A stretch of 64,000 bases of DNA. It comes from Mycolicibacter icosiumassiliensis (GTDB taxonomy: Bacteria > Actinomycetota > Actinomycetes > Mycobacteriales > Mycobacteriaceae). Both the position numbers and the translations under genes were made by a program. Shown one piece after another: positions 44,229 to 52,753 of the stretch. The stretch lies in contig NZ_LT546170.1 of the NCBI RefSeq assembly GCF_900078685.2, positions 106,432-170,431 on the forward strand. Reading direction: 5' to 3'. The notes below the pieces were generated by a model. The model saw only the letters and a program-made list of their open reading frames with translations. It was not told where the DNA came from and did no database searches. Within the stretch, counting starts at the first letter, position 1. Every line of letters begins with the position of its first letter.

Positions 44229-44915
44229 CTACGAATTGACGCCGTATAGCTGGGCGATCTGCGGCGAGCTGGCCCAGCGACTGTAGGTGGGGCCTTGCGG
44301 CCAGCCTTCGGGCGAGTCCTGCCACTGTTCCTGGCGCCCGTAGGGCAGCACATCCAGCAGCGGGAATATGTGGCTGAGCTGTTCCACCCCGCGGTGGTTG
44401 GTGCACCAGGTGCGGTAGACCGCATCGCCTTGGCGCAGAAAGACATTCACCGCGAACTGGCCACCTGGCGGCACCCCGACGTCGGTACCGAACGGACTGT
44501 TGGCGGTGCTGTACCAGGCCATCTGGTTGCCGACCCGCCGCTTGTACGCGATCGCCTCGTCGATGGGCCCCTGCGTGACAATCACGAACCGTGCGTCATA
44601 GGCGTCCAGGAAGTCGAGTCGGGTGAACTGTGAGGTGTAGCCGGTACATCCCGGGCACTGCCATTCCTGGCCCGGTGACCACATGTGGTGATAGACGATC
44701 AGTTGACTCTTGCCCTCGAACACCTCGGGCAGGCGAACCCGCCCGCTCTCGCCCTCGAGCACATAGTCGTCCATGGCGACCATCGGCAGGCGCCGGCGCA
44801 GCGCGGCGATCGCGTCGAGTTCGCGGGTGGCCGCCTTCTCCCGGACGCGCAACGCGTCAAGTTCGCGTTGCCAGGTCTGGTGATCCACCACCGGCGGCGC
44901 CGTGAAATCTGTCAT
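44229..44915 (-). CDS. DUF899 thioredoxin-like protein
   Basis: The 228-aa protein shows DUF899 features: an N-terminal helix (LDALRVREKAATRELDAIAALRRRLPMV), LIVYHHMWSPGQEWQCPGCTGYTSQF with a CPGC centre at about residue 88, and FGTDVGVPPGGQFAVNVFLRQGDAVYRTWCTNHRG. The family is thioredoxin-like; its reaction is not established. It is divergent from a TetR gene across a strong inverted repeat, so it is probably the TetR target. Confidence 0.88.
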   Translation of the reverse strand: MTDFTAPPVVDHQTWQRELDALRVREKAATRELDAIAALRRRLPMVAMDDYVLEGESGRVRLPEVFEGKSQLIVYHHMWSPGQEWQCPGCTGYTSQFTRLDFLDAYDARFVIVTQGPIDEAIAYKRRVGNQMAWYSTANSPFGTDVGVPPGGQFAVNVFLRQGDAVYRTWCTNHRGVEQLSHIFPLLDVLPYGRQEQWQDSPEGWPQGPTYSRWASSPQIAQLYGVNS

Positions 44916-44937
44916 CGGCGAAAACTCCCATTGTTAT

Positions 44938-44976
44938 GTGTACGGCGTCTACATTGACTATGTTCACACCGTACAC
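44938..44976. promoter_or_regulatory. Inverted-repeat operator between the DUF899 and TetR genes
   Basis: Outer arms GTGTACGG (44938-44945) and CCGTACAC (44969-44976) are perfectly complementary. An inner ACAT/ATGT pair (ACATTGACTATGT) shares the same centre, giving a 39-bp nested palindrome. It lies between divergent genes, as expected for a TetR-family operator covering both promoters. Confidence 0.65.
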
Positions 44977-45001
44977 TTGAACCCGAGGGAGCTGTCAAGA
45001 G

Positions 45002-45607
45002 GTGACTGCGACAAAGACCGGTTATCACCACGGCGACCTGGGCGCGGCGCTGATCGACGCCGGTTTGCAGCTGACCCGGCTCGGCGGCCCAGAGGCGCTC
45101 ACCGTCCGGGAGGCGACCCGGCGCGTCGGGGTCTCCCCCAACGCCGCATACCGGCACTTCGCCGACCGCGAGGCACTGTTGAGGGCGGTCGCGATCGCCA
45201 TCGGCGACCGGATGGCCGCGCGCATGCTCCCCTCGGTGAGCCGACGCGGCACCGCGGCGAACCGGGCACGCAATCAGCTCCGCGCGGTCGGGCTCGGCTA
45301 CATCGGATTCGCGTTGGATGAGCCCGGGTGGTTCACCGTGGCATTCTTCGGCTCCGGGGTCACCGCAGTCGACGATGACGGCGTCCCACCACCGTTTCGC
45401 GCGCTGGTCGACGCACTCGATGCGATGACGGATGCCGGCGTGCTGCAACCGCACCGGCGCGCGGGCGCGGAGTGGCCGTGCTGGTCGGCAGTGCACGGAT
45501 TCGCCGAGTTGGCCCTGCGCGGGCCGCTACGCGGCGCCCCCCGCCCCGACCTGGACGCGCTCGCGCAACGAACGGTCGACGACATCATCGCCGGGCTGGT
45601 GGGCTGA
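45002..45607 (+). CDS. TetR-family regulator (201 aa)
   Basis: The N-terminal TetR HTH reads HHGDLGAALIDAGLQLTRLGGPEALTVREATRRVGVSPNAAYRHFADREALLRAVAI, and the C-terminal half fits a TetR_C_33-like ligand domain (FALDEPGWFTVAFFGSG, WPCWSAVHGFAELALRGPL). GTG 45002 follows AGAGG. It faces away from the DUF899/VOC genes across a nested palindrome and probably represses them. Confidence 0.9.
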   Translation: MTATKTGYHHGDLGAALIDAGLQLTRLGGPEALTVREATRRVGVSPNAAYRHFADREALLRAVAIAIGDRMAARMLPSVSRRGTAANRARNQLRAVGLGYIGFALDEPGWFTVAFFGSGVTAVDDDGVPPPFRALVDALDAMTDAGVLQPHRRAGAEWPCWSAVHGFAELALRGPLRGAPRPDLDALAQRTVDDIIAGLVG

Positions 45608-45624
45608 TTCGACGACGGCGGGGT

Positions 45625-46290
45625 TCAGCTGGCTTGGGCCGGCAGATGGATCCCGTTGGTGACCGTGATCAAGAATAGGGTGAGGTCGCGCGTGAGGTCG
45701 TCCATCGATCGCGGCGGATCGGTCTGGTGCAGGAAATCAGCAATGATCTCGAAGAGTCCCCCGACGGTGGCTACCGCCATCGGCCGATAGTCGACGACGT
45801 CACCGGCTTGGGCCTTGCTGCGCCAGAACGACTCGATGAAGCCCGCGGCCCACCGACGGTTCGTCCGCCGCTGCGCCTCGACCCGCGGCGAGATTCCGGC
45901 GCTTTCCCGGAACGCAACGACCGCCACCCGGGGATCGACGACCAGTTCATGGGCGAACACGGTAAGAACGCGGCGCACCGTCGCCTCTTCGGTCTCGTCG
46001 GGAGCGCTGTGCAGCAACTCCTCCTCGACCCTTGCCTCGATGCGGTCGCTGATCTCGTTCATCAGCTCCAGGTAGCAGTCTTCCTTACTGTCGAACAGTT
46101 CGTAGAAGGCCTTGTTGCCAACGTAGGCCGTTTGGCAGATCTGCTCGATCGACGTATTGAGGTAGCCGTCTCGGGCAAACAATTCGAACGCTGCGGCCAG
46201 GAGTTGCTGACGCCGCTGAGCGCGGCGCTGATCAGCGTCGAGACCGCGAATCCGGCGCCCCCGTGGTGCCGTCCGAGCCGGTGTTTCCAT
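45625..46290 (-). CDS. TetR-family regulator downstream of fadA6
   Basis: From ATG 46290 the protein has 221 aa. TetR HTH: RRQQLLAAAFELFARDGYLNTSIEQICQTAYVGNKAFYELFDSKEDCYLELM. It lies 11 bp after the fadA6 stop, in the same direction, so it could be expressed as part of the kstR2 operon. TTG 46299 is an alternative start. It is not KstR or KstR2; its ligand and targets are unknown. Confidence 0.88.
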   Translation of the reverse strand: METPARTAPRGRRIRGLDADQRRAQRRQQLLAAAFELFARDGYLNTSIEQICQTAYVGNKAFYELFDSKEDCYLELMNEISDRIEARVEEELLHSAPDETEEATVRRVLTVFAHELVVDPRVAVVAFRESAGISPRVEAQRRTNRRWAAGFIESFWRSKAQAGDVVDYRPMAVATVGGLFEIIADFLHQTDPPRSMDDLTRDLTLFLITVTNGIHLPAQAS

Positions 46291-46301
46291 GACGCCCAAT
46301 T

Positions 46302-47468
46302 TTAGCCGTCCAGCCGCTCGATGATCGTGACGTTAGCCGTGCCCCCGCCCTCACACATCGTCTGCAAACCGTATCGACCGCCGGTGCGCTCCAGCTCGTT
46401 CAGCATGGTGGTGAACAGTTTGGCCCCGGTAGCCCCCAACGGGTGGCCCAGCGCGATCGCCCCACCATTGGGGTTGACCTTCGCCGGGTCGATCGGGAAT
46501 TCCTTCATCCAGGCCTGCACCACCGAAGCAAACGCCTCGTTGATCTCCACGACGTCGATGTCGTCGATGCTCAGACCGGTCTTTTCCAGCGCGTAGCGGG
46601 TGGCCGGAATCGGGCCGGTCAGCATGATCACCGGGTCGTCACCACGGGCGCTGATGTGGTGGATGCGTGCACGGGGCTTCAGGTTGTGCGCCTGTACTGC
46701 GCTTTCTGAGGCGAGCAACACCGCCGCCGACCCGTCACAGATCTGGCTGGAGACCGCGGCGGTCAGCCGGCCGCCCTCGACCAGTGTCTTGAGGCCGGCC
46801 ATCTTCTCCAGCGTGGACTCCCGCGGGCATTCGTCGACCCGGAAACCGTCGACCGGGATGATCTCGTTGTCGAAACGGCCCTCGGCGATCGCGGTGAACG
46901 CCCGCTGGTGGCTCTGCAGCGCGAAGCGCTCCATGTCCTCGCGGGAGATGTCCCAGCGCTCGGCGATCATCTCGGCGCCGCGGAACTGCGAGACCTCCTC
47001 GTCCCCGTAGCGCTCCAGCCACTTCTTCGACTCGTTGGTGGGCGAGGTGAAGCCGAACTGCTGGCCGACGACCATGGCCGACGAGATCGGGATCCAGCTC
47101 ATGTTCTGCACGCCACCGGCCACGATCAGGTCTGCGGTGCGCGACATGATCGCCTGCGCGCCGAACGAGATCGCCTGCTGGGACGAACCGCACTGCCGGT
47201 CAACGGTGACCCCGGGAACTCCCTCGGGGAAGCCGGCCGCCAACCACGCGAGCCGGCCGATGTTGCCGGCCTGGCCGCCGATGGCATCCACACAGCCGGT
47301 GATCACATCGTCGACGGCGGCGGGGTCGACACCGACGCGGTCCAGCAGACCACCAAAGGCCAACGCACCCAAGTCGATCGGGTGAATACCGGCCAATGAC
47401 CCGTTGCGTTTGCCGACGGCGGTGCGAACAGCGTCGATGACGTACGCCTCAGAGACATGTGCGGCCAT
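46302..47468 (-). CDS. fadA6: Thiolase FadA6
   Basis: The 388-aa thiolase has the nucleophilic Cys in VDRQCGSSQQAI (about residue 90), His in [17 protein letters not shown] and the second Cys in MCEGGGTANVTIIE. FadA6 acts late in ring C/D degradation. ATG 47468 follows AAGGAGT and is 1 bp from the kstR2 stop. It equals Rv3556c. Confidence 0.95.
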   Translation of the reverse strand: MAAHVSEAYVIDAVRTAVGKRNGSLAGIHPIDLGALAFGGLLDRVGVDPAAVDDVITGCVDAIGGQAGNIGRLAWLAAGFPEGVPGVTVDRQCGSSQQAISFGAQAIMSRTADLIVAGGVQNMSWIPISSAMVVGQQFGFTSPTNESKKWLERYGDEEVSQFRGAEMIAERWDISREDMERFALQSHQRAFTAIAEGRFDNEIIPVDGFRVDECPRESTLEKMAGLKTLVEGGRLTAAVSSQICDGSAAVLLASESAVQAHNLKPRARIHHISARGDDPVIMLTGPIPATRYALEKTGLSIDDIDVVEINEAFASVVQAWMKEFPIDPAKVNPNGGAIALGHPLGATGAKLFTTMLNELERTGGRYGLQTMCEGGGTANVTIIERLDG

Positions 47469-47469
47469 T

Positions 47470-48048
47470 TCAGACTCCTTCGTTGGTAATTCCACCCAGC
47501 ACGATGGCGAGGTATTGCCTGCCGACTTCTTCGGCTGTCAAGGGACCACCCGGTTGGTACCAGCGCACCGATACCCAGGTGGTGTCGCGGATGAAGCGGT
47601 ACACCAGGTCAACGTCGAGGTCGGGCCGGAAACATCCCGCTTCGATACCCTGCGCCAGTACGTCGAGCCACATCTTGCGTTGCTGCCGGTTGCGTTCGTC
47701 GACGTAGGAGAACCGCTCGTGGGACGACAGCCGCTTGGCTTCGTCCTGGTAGATGACGACTTGGGCGTGTCGATGCTCGATCGCGTCGAACGAGGCCAGG
47801 AACAACCCCTTGAGGCGCTCCATCGGATCGGTTTCGCTGTCCACGATCTGCTGGTAACGGGCGAACAGCCAGTCCAGGAAGTCGCGCAGCACCTCATCGA
47901 CCATCTCCTCTTTGGAGGAGAAATGGTGATACAGACTGCCGGACAAAATCCCGGCGGCGTCGGCGATGTCGCGCACCGTGGTGGCGCGCAGGCCACGCTC
48001 GGCGATCATCGCCGCCGCCAGGTTCAGGAGTTCGTCACGGCGCGTCAT
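47470..48048 (-). CDS. kstR2: TetR-family repressor KstR2
   Basis: KstR2 represses the ring C/D genes and is released by HIP-CoA. The 192-aa protein starts with the HTH RRDELLNLAAAMIAERGLRATTVRDIADAAGILSGSLYHHFSSKEEMVDEVL, and has the ligand domain segment DSETDPMERLKGLFLASFDAIEHRHAQVVIYQDEAKRL. It is inside the operon fadE30-ipdF-kstR2-fadA6, so its own synthesis depends on the KstR2 box at 50003. It equals Rv3557c. PPE64, which follows in M. tuberculosis, is missing. Confidence 0.96.
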   Translation of the reverse strand: MTRRDELLNLAAAMIAERGLRATTVRDIADAAGILSGSLYHHFSSKEEMVDEVLRDFLDWLFARYQQIVDSETDPMERLKGLFLASFDAIEHRHAQVVIYQDEAKRLSSHERFSYVDERNRQQRKMWLDVLAQGIEAGCFRPDLDVDLVYRFIRDTTWVSVRWYQPGGPLTAEEVGRQYLAIVLGGITNEGV

Positions 48049-48052
48049 GGCA

Positions 48053-48841
48053 TCAGGCCCGCTGGCTGGAAACCGAGATGATCTCGCCGGTCAGGTAACT
48101 GGAGTAGTCGCTGGCCAGGAATGCGATGGTGGTGGCGATTTCCCATGGCTCGGCGGCCCGGCCGAACGCCTCGCCGTCGGCGAGCCGGTCCAGCAACTCG
48201 GCTGAGCTGGTCTTCTCCAGGAACTTGTGCCGCGCGATGGACGGCGAGACCGCGTTGATCCGCACCCCGTATTCGACCGCCTCGATCGCGCTGCACCGGG
48301 TCAGGGCCATCACGCCGGCCTTGGCCGCGGCGTAGTGAGACTGCGAATGCTGTGCCCGCCAACCCAATACGCTGGCGTTGTTGACGATCACCCCGCCGTG
48401 CGGGGCGTCCCGGAAGTAGCGCAGCGCCGCCCGGGTCGCCCGCATCACCGAGGTGAGCGTCACGTTCAGCACTCGGTCCCATTCGTCGTCGGTCATCTCG
48501 ATGACCGGGGTCTGCCCGCCGAGTCCGGCGTTGTTGACCAGCACGTCGAGCCGGCCCATCTTTGCCACGGCCTCGTCGAATAGCGCGTCCACCGCGGTGG
48601 TGGAGGTGACGTCGCAGACCACCGCCTCGACCCGGCCCAGCCCGAGGTCGGCCAGTTGGTCGCGGGTCTCGCCGAGCCGGCGTTCGTGGTAGTCGGAGAC
48701 CACCACGTCGGCACCTTCGAGCAGTGCACGCCGAGCGGTGGTGGAGCCGATGCCGGTGCCGGCGGCGGCGGTGACCAGCACGGTCTTGCCCTTCAAAAGG
48801 CCGTGTCCGGCAATCTCTTCCGGTGCCTGAGCCAGGTTCAT
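48053..48841 (-). CDS. ipdF: SDR IpdF (5-hydroxy-HIP-CoA-type dehydrogenase)
   Basis: The 262-aa SDR from ATG 48841 has the same length as Rv3559c. NAD motif VLVTAAAGTGIGSTTARRAL, VNNAGLGG, NNASVLGWRAQHSQSHYAAAKAG (Ser, Tyr, Lys) and GEIISVSSQRA at the end. IpdF oxidises a hydroxyl group of the HIP-CoA-derived intermediate. The ATG overlaps the fadE30 stop by 4 bp. Confidence 0.94.
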   Translation of the reverse strand: MNLAQAPEEIAGHGLLKGKTVLVTAAAGTGIGSTTARRALLEGADVVVSDYHERRLGETRDQLADLGLGRVEAVVCDVTSTTAVDALFDEAVAKMGRLDVLVNNAGLGGQTPVIEMTDDEWDRVLNVTLTSVMRATRAALRYFRDAPHGGVIVNNASVLGWRAQHSQSHYAAAKAGVMALTRCSAIEAVEYGVRINAVSPSIARHKFLEKTSSAELLDRLADGEAFGRAAEPWEIATTIAFLASDYSSYLTGEIISVSSQRA

Positions 48842-49986
48842 CCCTTTGCCTCCCGGGGTAGGCCGAGAACCCGCTCGGCGATGATGTTGCGCTGAATCTC
48901 GTTCGACCCGCCGTAGATGGTGTCGCTGCGGGTGAACAGGTAGAGCCGCTGCCACTCGTCGAATTCGCCGTCGCGCAGCACCATCGAGTCGCGCCCGATC
49001 ACGTCCATGGCCAGCTCGCCCAAGTCACGGTGCCAGTTGGCCCACAGCAGCTTCGAGACGTTATCTTGCCCGGGCTGCTCGGCGTCCATGGTGGCCATCG
49101 CGTACGACCGCATCGACCGCAAACCCACCCAGGACCGAGTCAGCCGCTCGCGGATCAGCGGGTCTTCGGCGGCGCCATTGCGCTGCGCGAGCTCGGCGAG
49201 CGCGGAAAGCTCACGGGCGTAACGAATCTGCTGCCCCAGGGTGGACACGCCGCGCTCGAAGGTGAGCGTGCCCATCGCCACCTTCCAGCCGTCACCGGGC
49301 TCACCGACCACCAGGTCGGCGTCGGTGCGGGCGTCGTCGAAGAACACCTCGTTGAACTCCGAGGTGCCGGTGAGCTGCACGATCGGCCGGATCTCGACCC
49401 CGGGCTGGTCCAGCGGCACCAGCAGGTAGGACAGTCCGTGGTGCCGCTTGGAGCCCTTCTCGGTGCGGGCCACCACGAAGCACCACTGCGACAGGTGCGC
49501 CAGCGAGGTCCAGACCTTCTGGCCGTTGATGACCCAGGCGTCGCCGTCGAGCACCGCGGTGGTGGCTACATTGGCCAGATCGCTGCCGGCCCCCGGCTCG
49601 GAGTAGCCCTGGCACCACAGCTCGGTGACATTGCGGATGCCGGGCAGGAAACGCTGCTGCTGCTCGGGCGTGCCGAAGGCGATCAGGGTCGGCCCCAAGA
49701 GCTCTTCGCCGAGGTGGTTGACCTTGTCGGGCGCGTCGGCGCGGGCGTACTCCTCGTAGAACGCCACCCGGTGCGCCACCGACAGGCCGCGCCCGCCGTG
49801 CTCCACCGGCCAGCCCAGGCAGGTCAGTCCGGCGTCGGCCAGATGGCGGTTCCACGCCATCCGCTCCTCGAACGCCTCATGCTCGCGCCCCGGGCCGCCG
49901 AGGCCCTTGAGCTCGGCGAACTCCCCGACCAGGTTGTCGGCCAGCCATGCACGGACCTCAGCCCGGAACTCCTCGACTGCTTGCAC
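48838..49986 (-). CDS. fadE30: Acyl-CoA dehydrogenase FadE30
   Basis: A 382-aa acyl-CoA dehydrogenase with WCQGYSEPGAGSDLANVATTAV, WVINGQKVWTSLAHLSQWCFVVART and YGGSNEIQRNIIAERVLGLPR at the C-terminus. It desaturates the 5-hydroxy-HIP-CoA intermediate after FadD3. The start is GTG 49986. A KstR2 box is 17 bp upstream, shared with fadD3. It equals Rv3560c. Confidence 0.95.
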   Translation of the reverse strand: MQAVEEFRAEVRAWLADNLVGEFAELKGLGGPGREHEAFEERMAWNRHLADAGLTCLGWPVEHGGRGLSVAHRVAFYEEYARADAPDKVNHLGEELLGPTLIAFGTPEQQQRFLPGIRNVTELWCQGYSEPGAGSDLANVATTAVLDGDAWVINGQKVWTSLAHLSQWCFVVARTEKGSKRHHGLSYLLVPLDQPGVEIRPIVQLTGTSEFNEVFFDDARTDADLVVGEPGDGWKVAMGTLTFERGVSTLGQQIRYARELSALAELAQRNGAAEDPLIRERLTRSWVGLRSMRSYAMATMDAEQPGQDNVSKLLWANWHRDLGELAMDVIGRDSMVLRDGEFDEWQRLYLFTRSDTIYGGSNEIQRNIIAERVLGLPREAKG

Positions 49987-50002
49987 CCTTGTAGGCTAAC
50001 CT

Positions 50003-50016
50003 ACCAAGCACTTGCT
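50003..50016. promoter_or_regulatory. KstR2 box in the fadE30/fadD3 divergent promoter
   Basis: ACCAAGCACTTGCT fits AnCAAGnnCTTGnT exactly. It is 17 bp from the fadE30 start and 77 bp from fadD3, and so would control both the minus-strand kstR2 operon and the fadD3-fadE33 operon. Confidence 0.88.
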
Positions 50017-50092
50017 CGGCTACGAGCCGTCGAGCCCAGGGAGCCCGCGCTGACGGCGGTGCAGAGTTCAGCGACGGGGAGGAGCAGCGCCT

Positions 50093-51619
50093 ATGAGTAC
50101 AGAACCGCAGACCACACCTGCGGCCCTGGACCACATCGCGCGTGCGCTGCCCGACCATGACGCCCTGGTCACCGGGGACAGCCGCTTCACCTATGCGCGC
50201 CTGCGCGACGAGGTGCGGCGAGCCGCCGCGGCCCTGATCGCCCTGGGTGTGCAGCCTGGCGACCGGGTTGCACTCTGGTCGCCCAACACCTGGCACTGGG
50301 TGATCACCTGCCTGGGCACCCACTACGCCGGCGGCGTGCTGGTGCCGCTGAACACTCGCTACACCGCGGCAGAGGCCACCGACATCCTGGCCCGCAGCAA
50401 AGCCAAGGTACTGGTCGGGATGGGCCGGTTCCTCAAGACCGACCGGCTCACCGAACTGGACCGCGCCCAGCTGCCCGACCTACAGCACGTCGTCCGGGTA
50501 CCCGTGGAAATCTCCGACGGAACCTGGGACGAATTCATCGCCGCCGGCGCCGCGGTGCCGGCCGCCGACGTCGACGCCCGCGCCAGCGCCGTCGGACCCG
50601 ATGATCTCTCCGACATCCTGTTCACCTCCGGGACCACCGGCCGCAGCAAGGGCGTGCTCTGCGCCCACCGGCAGTCGCTGGCCGGCCCGGCGGCCTGGGC
50701 GCAGTGCGGTCAGATGACCGCGCAGGACCGCTACCTGTGCATCAACCCGTTCTTTCACAACTTCGGCTACAAGGCCGGCATCCTGGCCTGCCTGCAGACC
50801 GGCGCGACGTTGATCCCGCAGCTCACCTTCGACCCGGCCGGCGCGCTGCGCGCCATCGAATCCCATCGGATCACCGTGCTGCCCGGGCCGCCCACCATCT
50901 ACCAGACCCTGCTGGATCACCCCGAGCGTGACCGGTATGACCTGAGCTCGCTGCGGTTCGCGGTCACCGGCGCGGCCACCGTCCCGGTGGTGCTGATCGA
51001 GCGGATGCAGACCGAGCTGGACATCGACATCGTGCTCACCGCCTACGGGCTGACCGAATCCGGTGGGTTCGGCACCATGTGCCGCGCCGACGACGACGCC
51101 GTCACCGTCGCCACCACCTGCGGGCGTCCGATCGGCGACTTCGAGCTGCGCATTGGCGATTCGGGCGAGGTGCTGCTGCGCAGCGCCAACATCATGCTCG
51201 GCTACCTCGATGACCCCGAGGCCACCGCCGCGGCGATCGACGCCGACGGCTGGCTGCACACCGGCGACATCGGGACGGTGGATACCGCCGGGAATCTGCG
51301 GATCACCGACCGGCTCAAGGACATGTACATCTGCGGCGGTTTCAATGTCTATCCGGCCGAGATCGAGCAGGCACTGGCCCGCCTCGACGGCGTGGCCGAC
51401 GTGGCGGTGATCGGCGTTCCCGACGAACGGCTGGGCGAAGTGGGCCGTGCCTTCATCGTGCGCCGGTCCGGGTCGACGCTCGATGAGCAAGCGGTGATCG
51501 CTTATGCCCGTGAGAATTTGGCGAACTTCAAGGCGCCGCGATCGGTGACCTTCACCGACTCCCTACCGCGCAATCCCGGCGGCAAGGTGGTCAAGCATGA
51601 ATTGAGAGAGTGGGCCTAG
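50093..51619 (+). CDS. fadD3: HIP-CoA synthetase FadD3
   Basis: FadD3 activates the C/D-ring propionate HIP as a CoA thioester, the entry step of the ring C/D branch. The 508-aa protein has the AMP-binding P-loop LFTSGTTGRSKGVLC (about residue 178), TAYGLTESGG, WLHTGDIG and the C-terminal NPGGKVVKHELREW with the adenylating Lys. ATG 50093 follows GGGGAGGAG. It starts the operon fadD3-fadE31-fadE32-fadE33. It equals Rv3561. Confidence 0.96.
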   Translation: MSTEPQTTPAALDHIARALPDHDALVTGDSRFTYARLRDEVRRAAAALIALGVQPGDRVALWSPNTWHWVITCLGTHYAGGVLVPLNTRYTAAEATDILARSKAKVLVGMGRFLKTDRLTELDRAQLPDLQHVVRVPVEISDGTWDEFIAAGAAVPAADVDARASAVGPDDLSDILFTSGTTGRSKGVLCAHRQSLAGPAAWAQCGQMTAQDRYLCINPFFHNFGYKAGILACLQTGATLIPQLTFDPAGALRAIESHRITVLPGPPTIYQTLLDHPERDRYDLSSLRFAVTGAATVPVVLIERMQTELDIDIVLTAYGLTESGGFGTMCRADDDAVTVATTCGRPIGDFELRIGDSGEVLLRSANIMLGYLDDPEATAAAIDADGWLHTGDIGTVDTAGNLRITDRLKDMYICGGFNVYPAEIEQALARLDGVADVAVIGVPDERLGEVGRAFIVRRSGSTLDEQAVIAYARENLANFKAPRSVTFTDSLPRNPGGKVVKHELREWA

Positions 51620-52753
51620 ATGGACCTGAATATTGATGCCGAGACCGAGGCCTTCCGCGCCGAGGTCCGCGACTTCCTGGCCGCGAACAAGGGCAAGTTC
51701 CCGACTGAGTCCTACGACACCGCCGAGGGTTTCGAGCAGCACCGCCGCTGGGACAAGGTGCTTTTCGACGCCGGCCTGTCGGTGATCGCCTGGCCGAAGA
51801 AATACGGCGGCCGCGACGCCAGCATGCTGCAGTGGGTGGTGTACGAGGAGGAATACTTCCGCGCCGGTGCGCCCGGGCGGGCCAGCGCCAACGGCACCTC
51901 GATGCTGGCGCCGACGCTGTTCGCGCACGGCACCCAAGAGCAGCTGGACCGCATCCTGCCGAAGATGGCTTCCGGCGAGGAGATCTGGGCTCAGGCATGG
52001 TCGGAGCCGGAGTCCGGCAGTGACCTGGCGTCGCTGCGCTCGACGGCCACCAAGGTGGACGGCGGCTGGAAGCTCAACGGGCAGAAGATCTGGAGCTCGC
52101 GCGCCCCGTTCGGCGAGCGCGGCTTCGGACTGTTCCGCTCCGACCCGCAGGCCCAGCGCCATCACGGCCTGACCTACTTCATGTTCGACCTCAAGGCCGA
52201 CGGGATCACCGTGCGTGCCATCGAACAGCTCGGCGGCGAGACCGGCTTCGGCGAGATCTTCCTCGACGACGTCTTCGTGCCGGACAACGACGTGATCGGT
52301 GTGCCGAACGAAGGCTGGCGCGCCGCGATGAGCACGTCGAGCAACGAACGCGGCATGAGCCTGCGCAGCCCGGCCCGGTTCGTGGTGGGTGCCGAGAAGT
52401 TGGCGGCCATGTGGCGCCAGCACGGCAGCGATCCGGTGTTCACCGACCGCGTCGCCGACGCCTGGATCAAGGCGCAGGCCTACCGGTTGCAGACGTTCGG
52501 CACCGTGACCCGGCTGGCTGCCGGTGGTGAGCTGGGCGCGGAATCCTCGGTGACCAAGGTGTTCTGGTCCGATCTCGATGTTGCGCTGCACCAGACCGGC
52601 CTGGACATCCGCGGTGCCGACGGCGAACTCGCTGACGCTTGGACCCACGGCTACCTGTTCTCACTCGGCGGCCCGATCTACGCCGGCACCAACGAGATTC
52701 AGCGCAATATCATCGCCGAGCGGCTGCTGGGCCTGCCCCGGGAGAAGAAATGA
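51620..52753 (+). CDS. fadE31: Acyl-CoA dehydrogenase FadE31
   Basis: The 377-aa protein shows the ACAD pattern: WAQAWSEPESGSDLASLRSTATKV, WKLNGQKIWSSRAPFGERGFGLF and GGPIYAGTNEIQRNIIAERLLGLPR. The ATG directly follows the fadD3 stop. Together with FadE32 and FadE33 it belongs to the C/D-ring operon; the heteromeric partner and exact step are not settled. It equals Rv3562. Confidence 0.94.
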   Translation: MDLNIDAETEAFRAEVRDFLAANKGKFPTESYDTAEGFEQHRRWDKVLFDAGLSVIAWPKKYGGRDASMLQWVVYEEEYFRAGAPGRASANGTSMLAPTLFAHGTQEQLDRILPKMASGEEIWAQAWSEPESGSDLASLRSTATKVDGGWKLNGQKIWSSRAPFGERGFGLFRSDPQAQRHHGLTYFMFDLKADGITVRAIEQLGGETGFGEIFLDDVFVPDNDVIGVPNEGWRAAMSTSSNERGMSLRSPARFVVGAEKLAAMWRQHGSDPVFTDRVADAWIKAQAYRLQTFGTVTRLAAGGELGAESSVTKVFWSDLDVALHQTGLDIRGADGELADAWTHGYLFSLGGPIYAGTNEIQRNIIAERLLGLPREKK

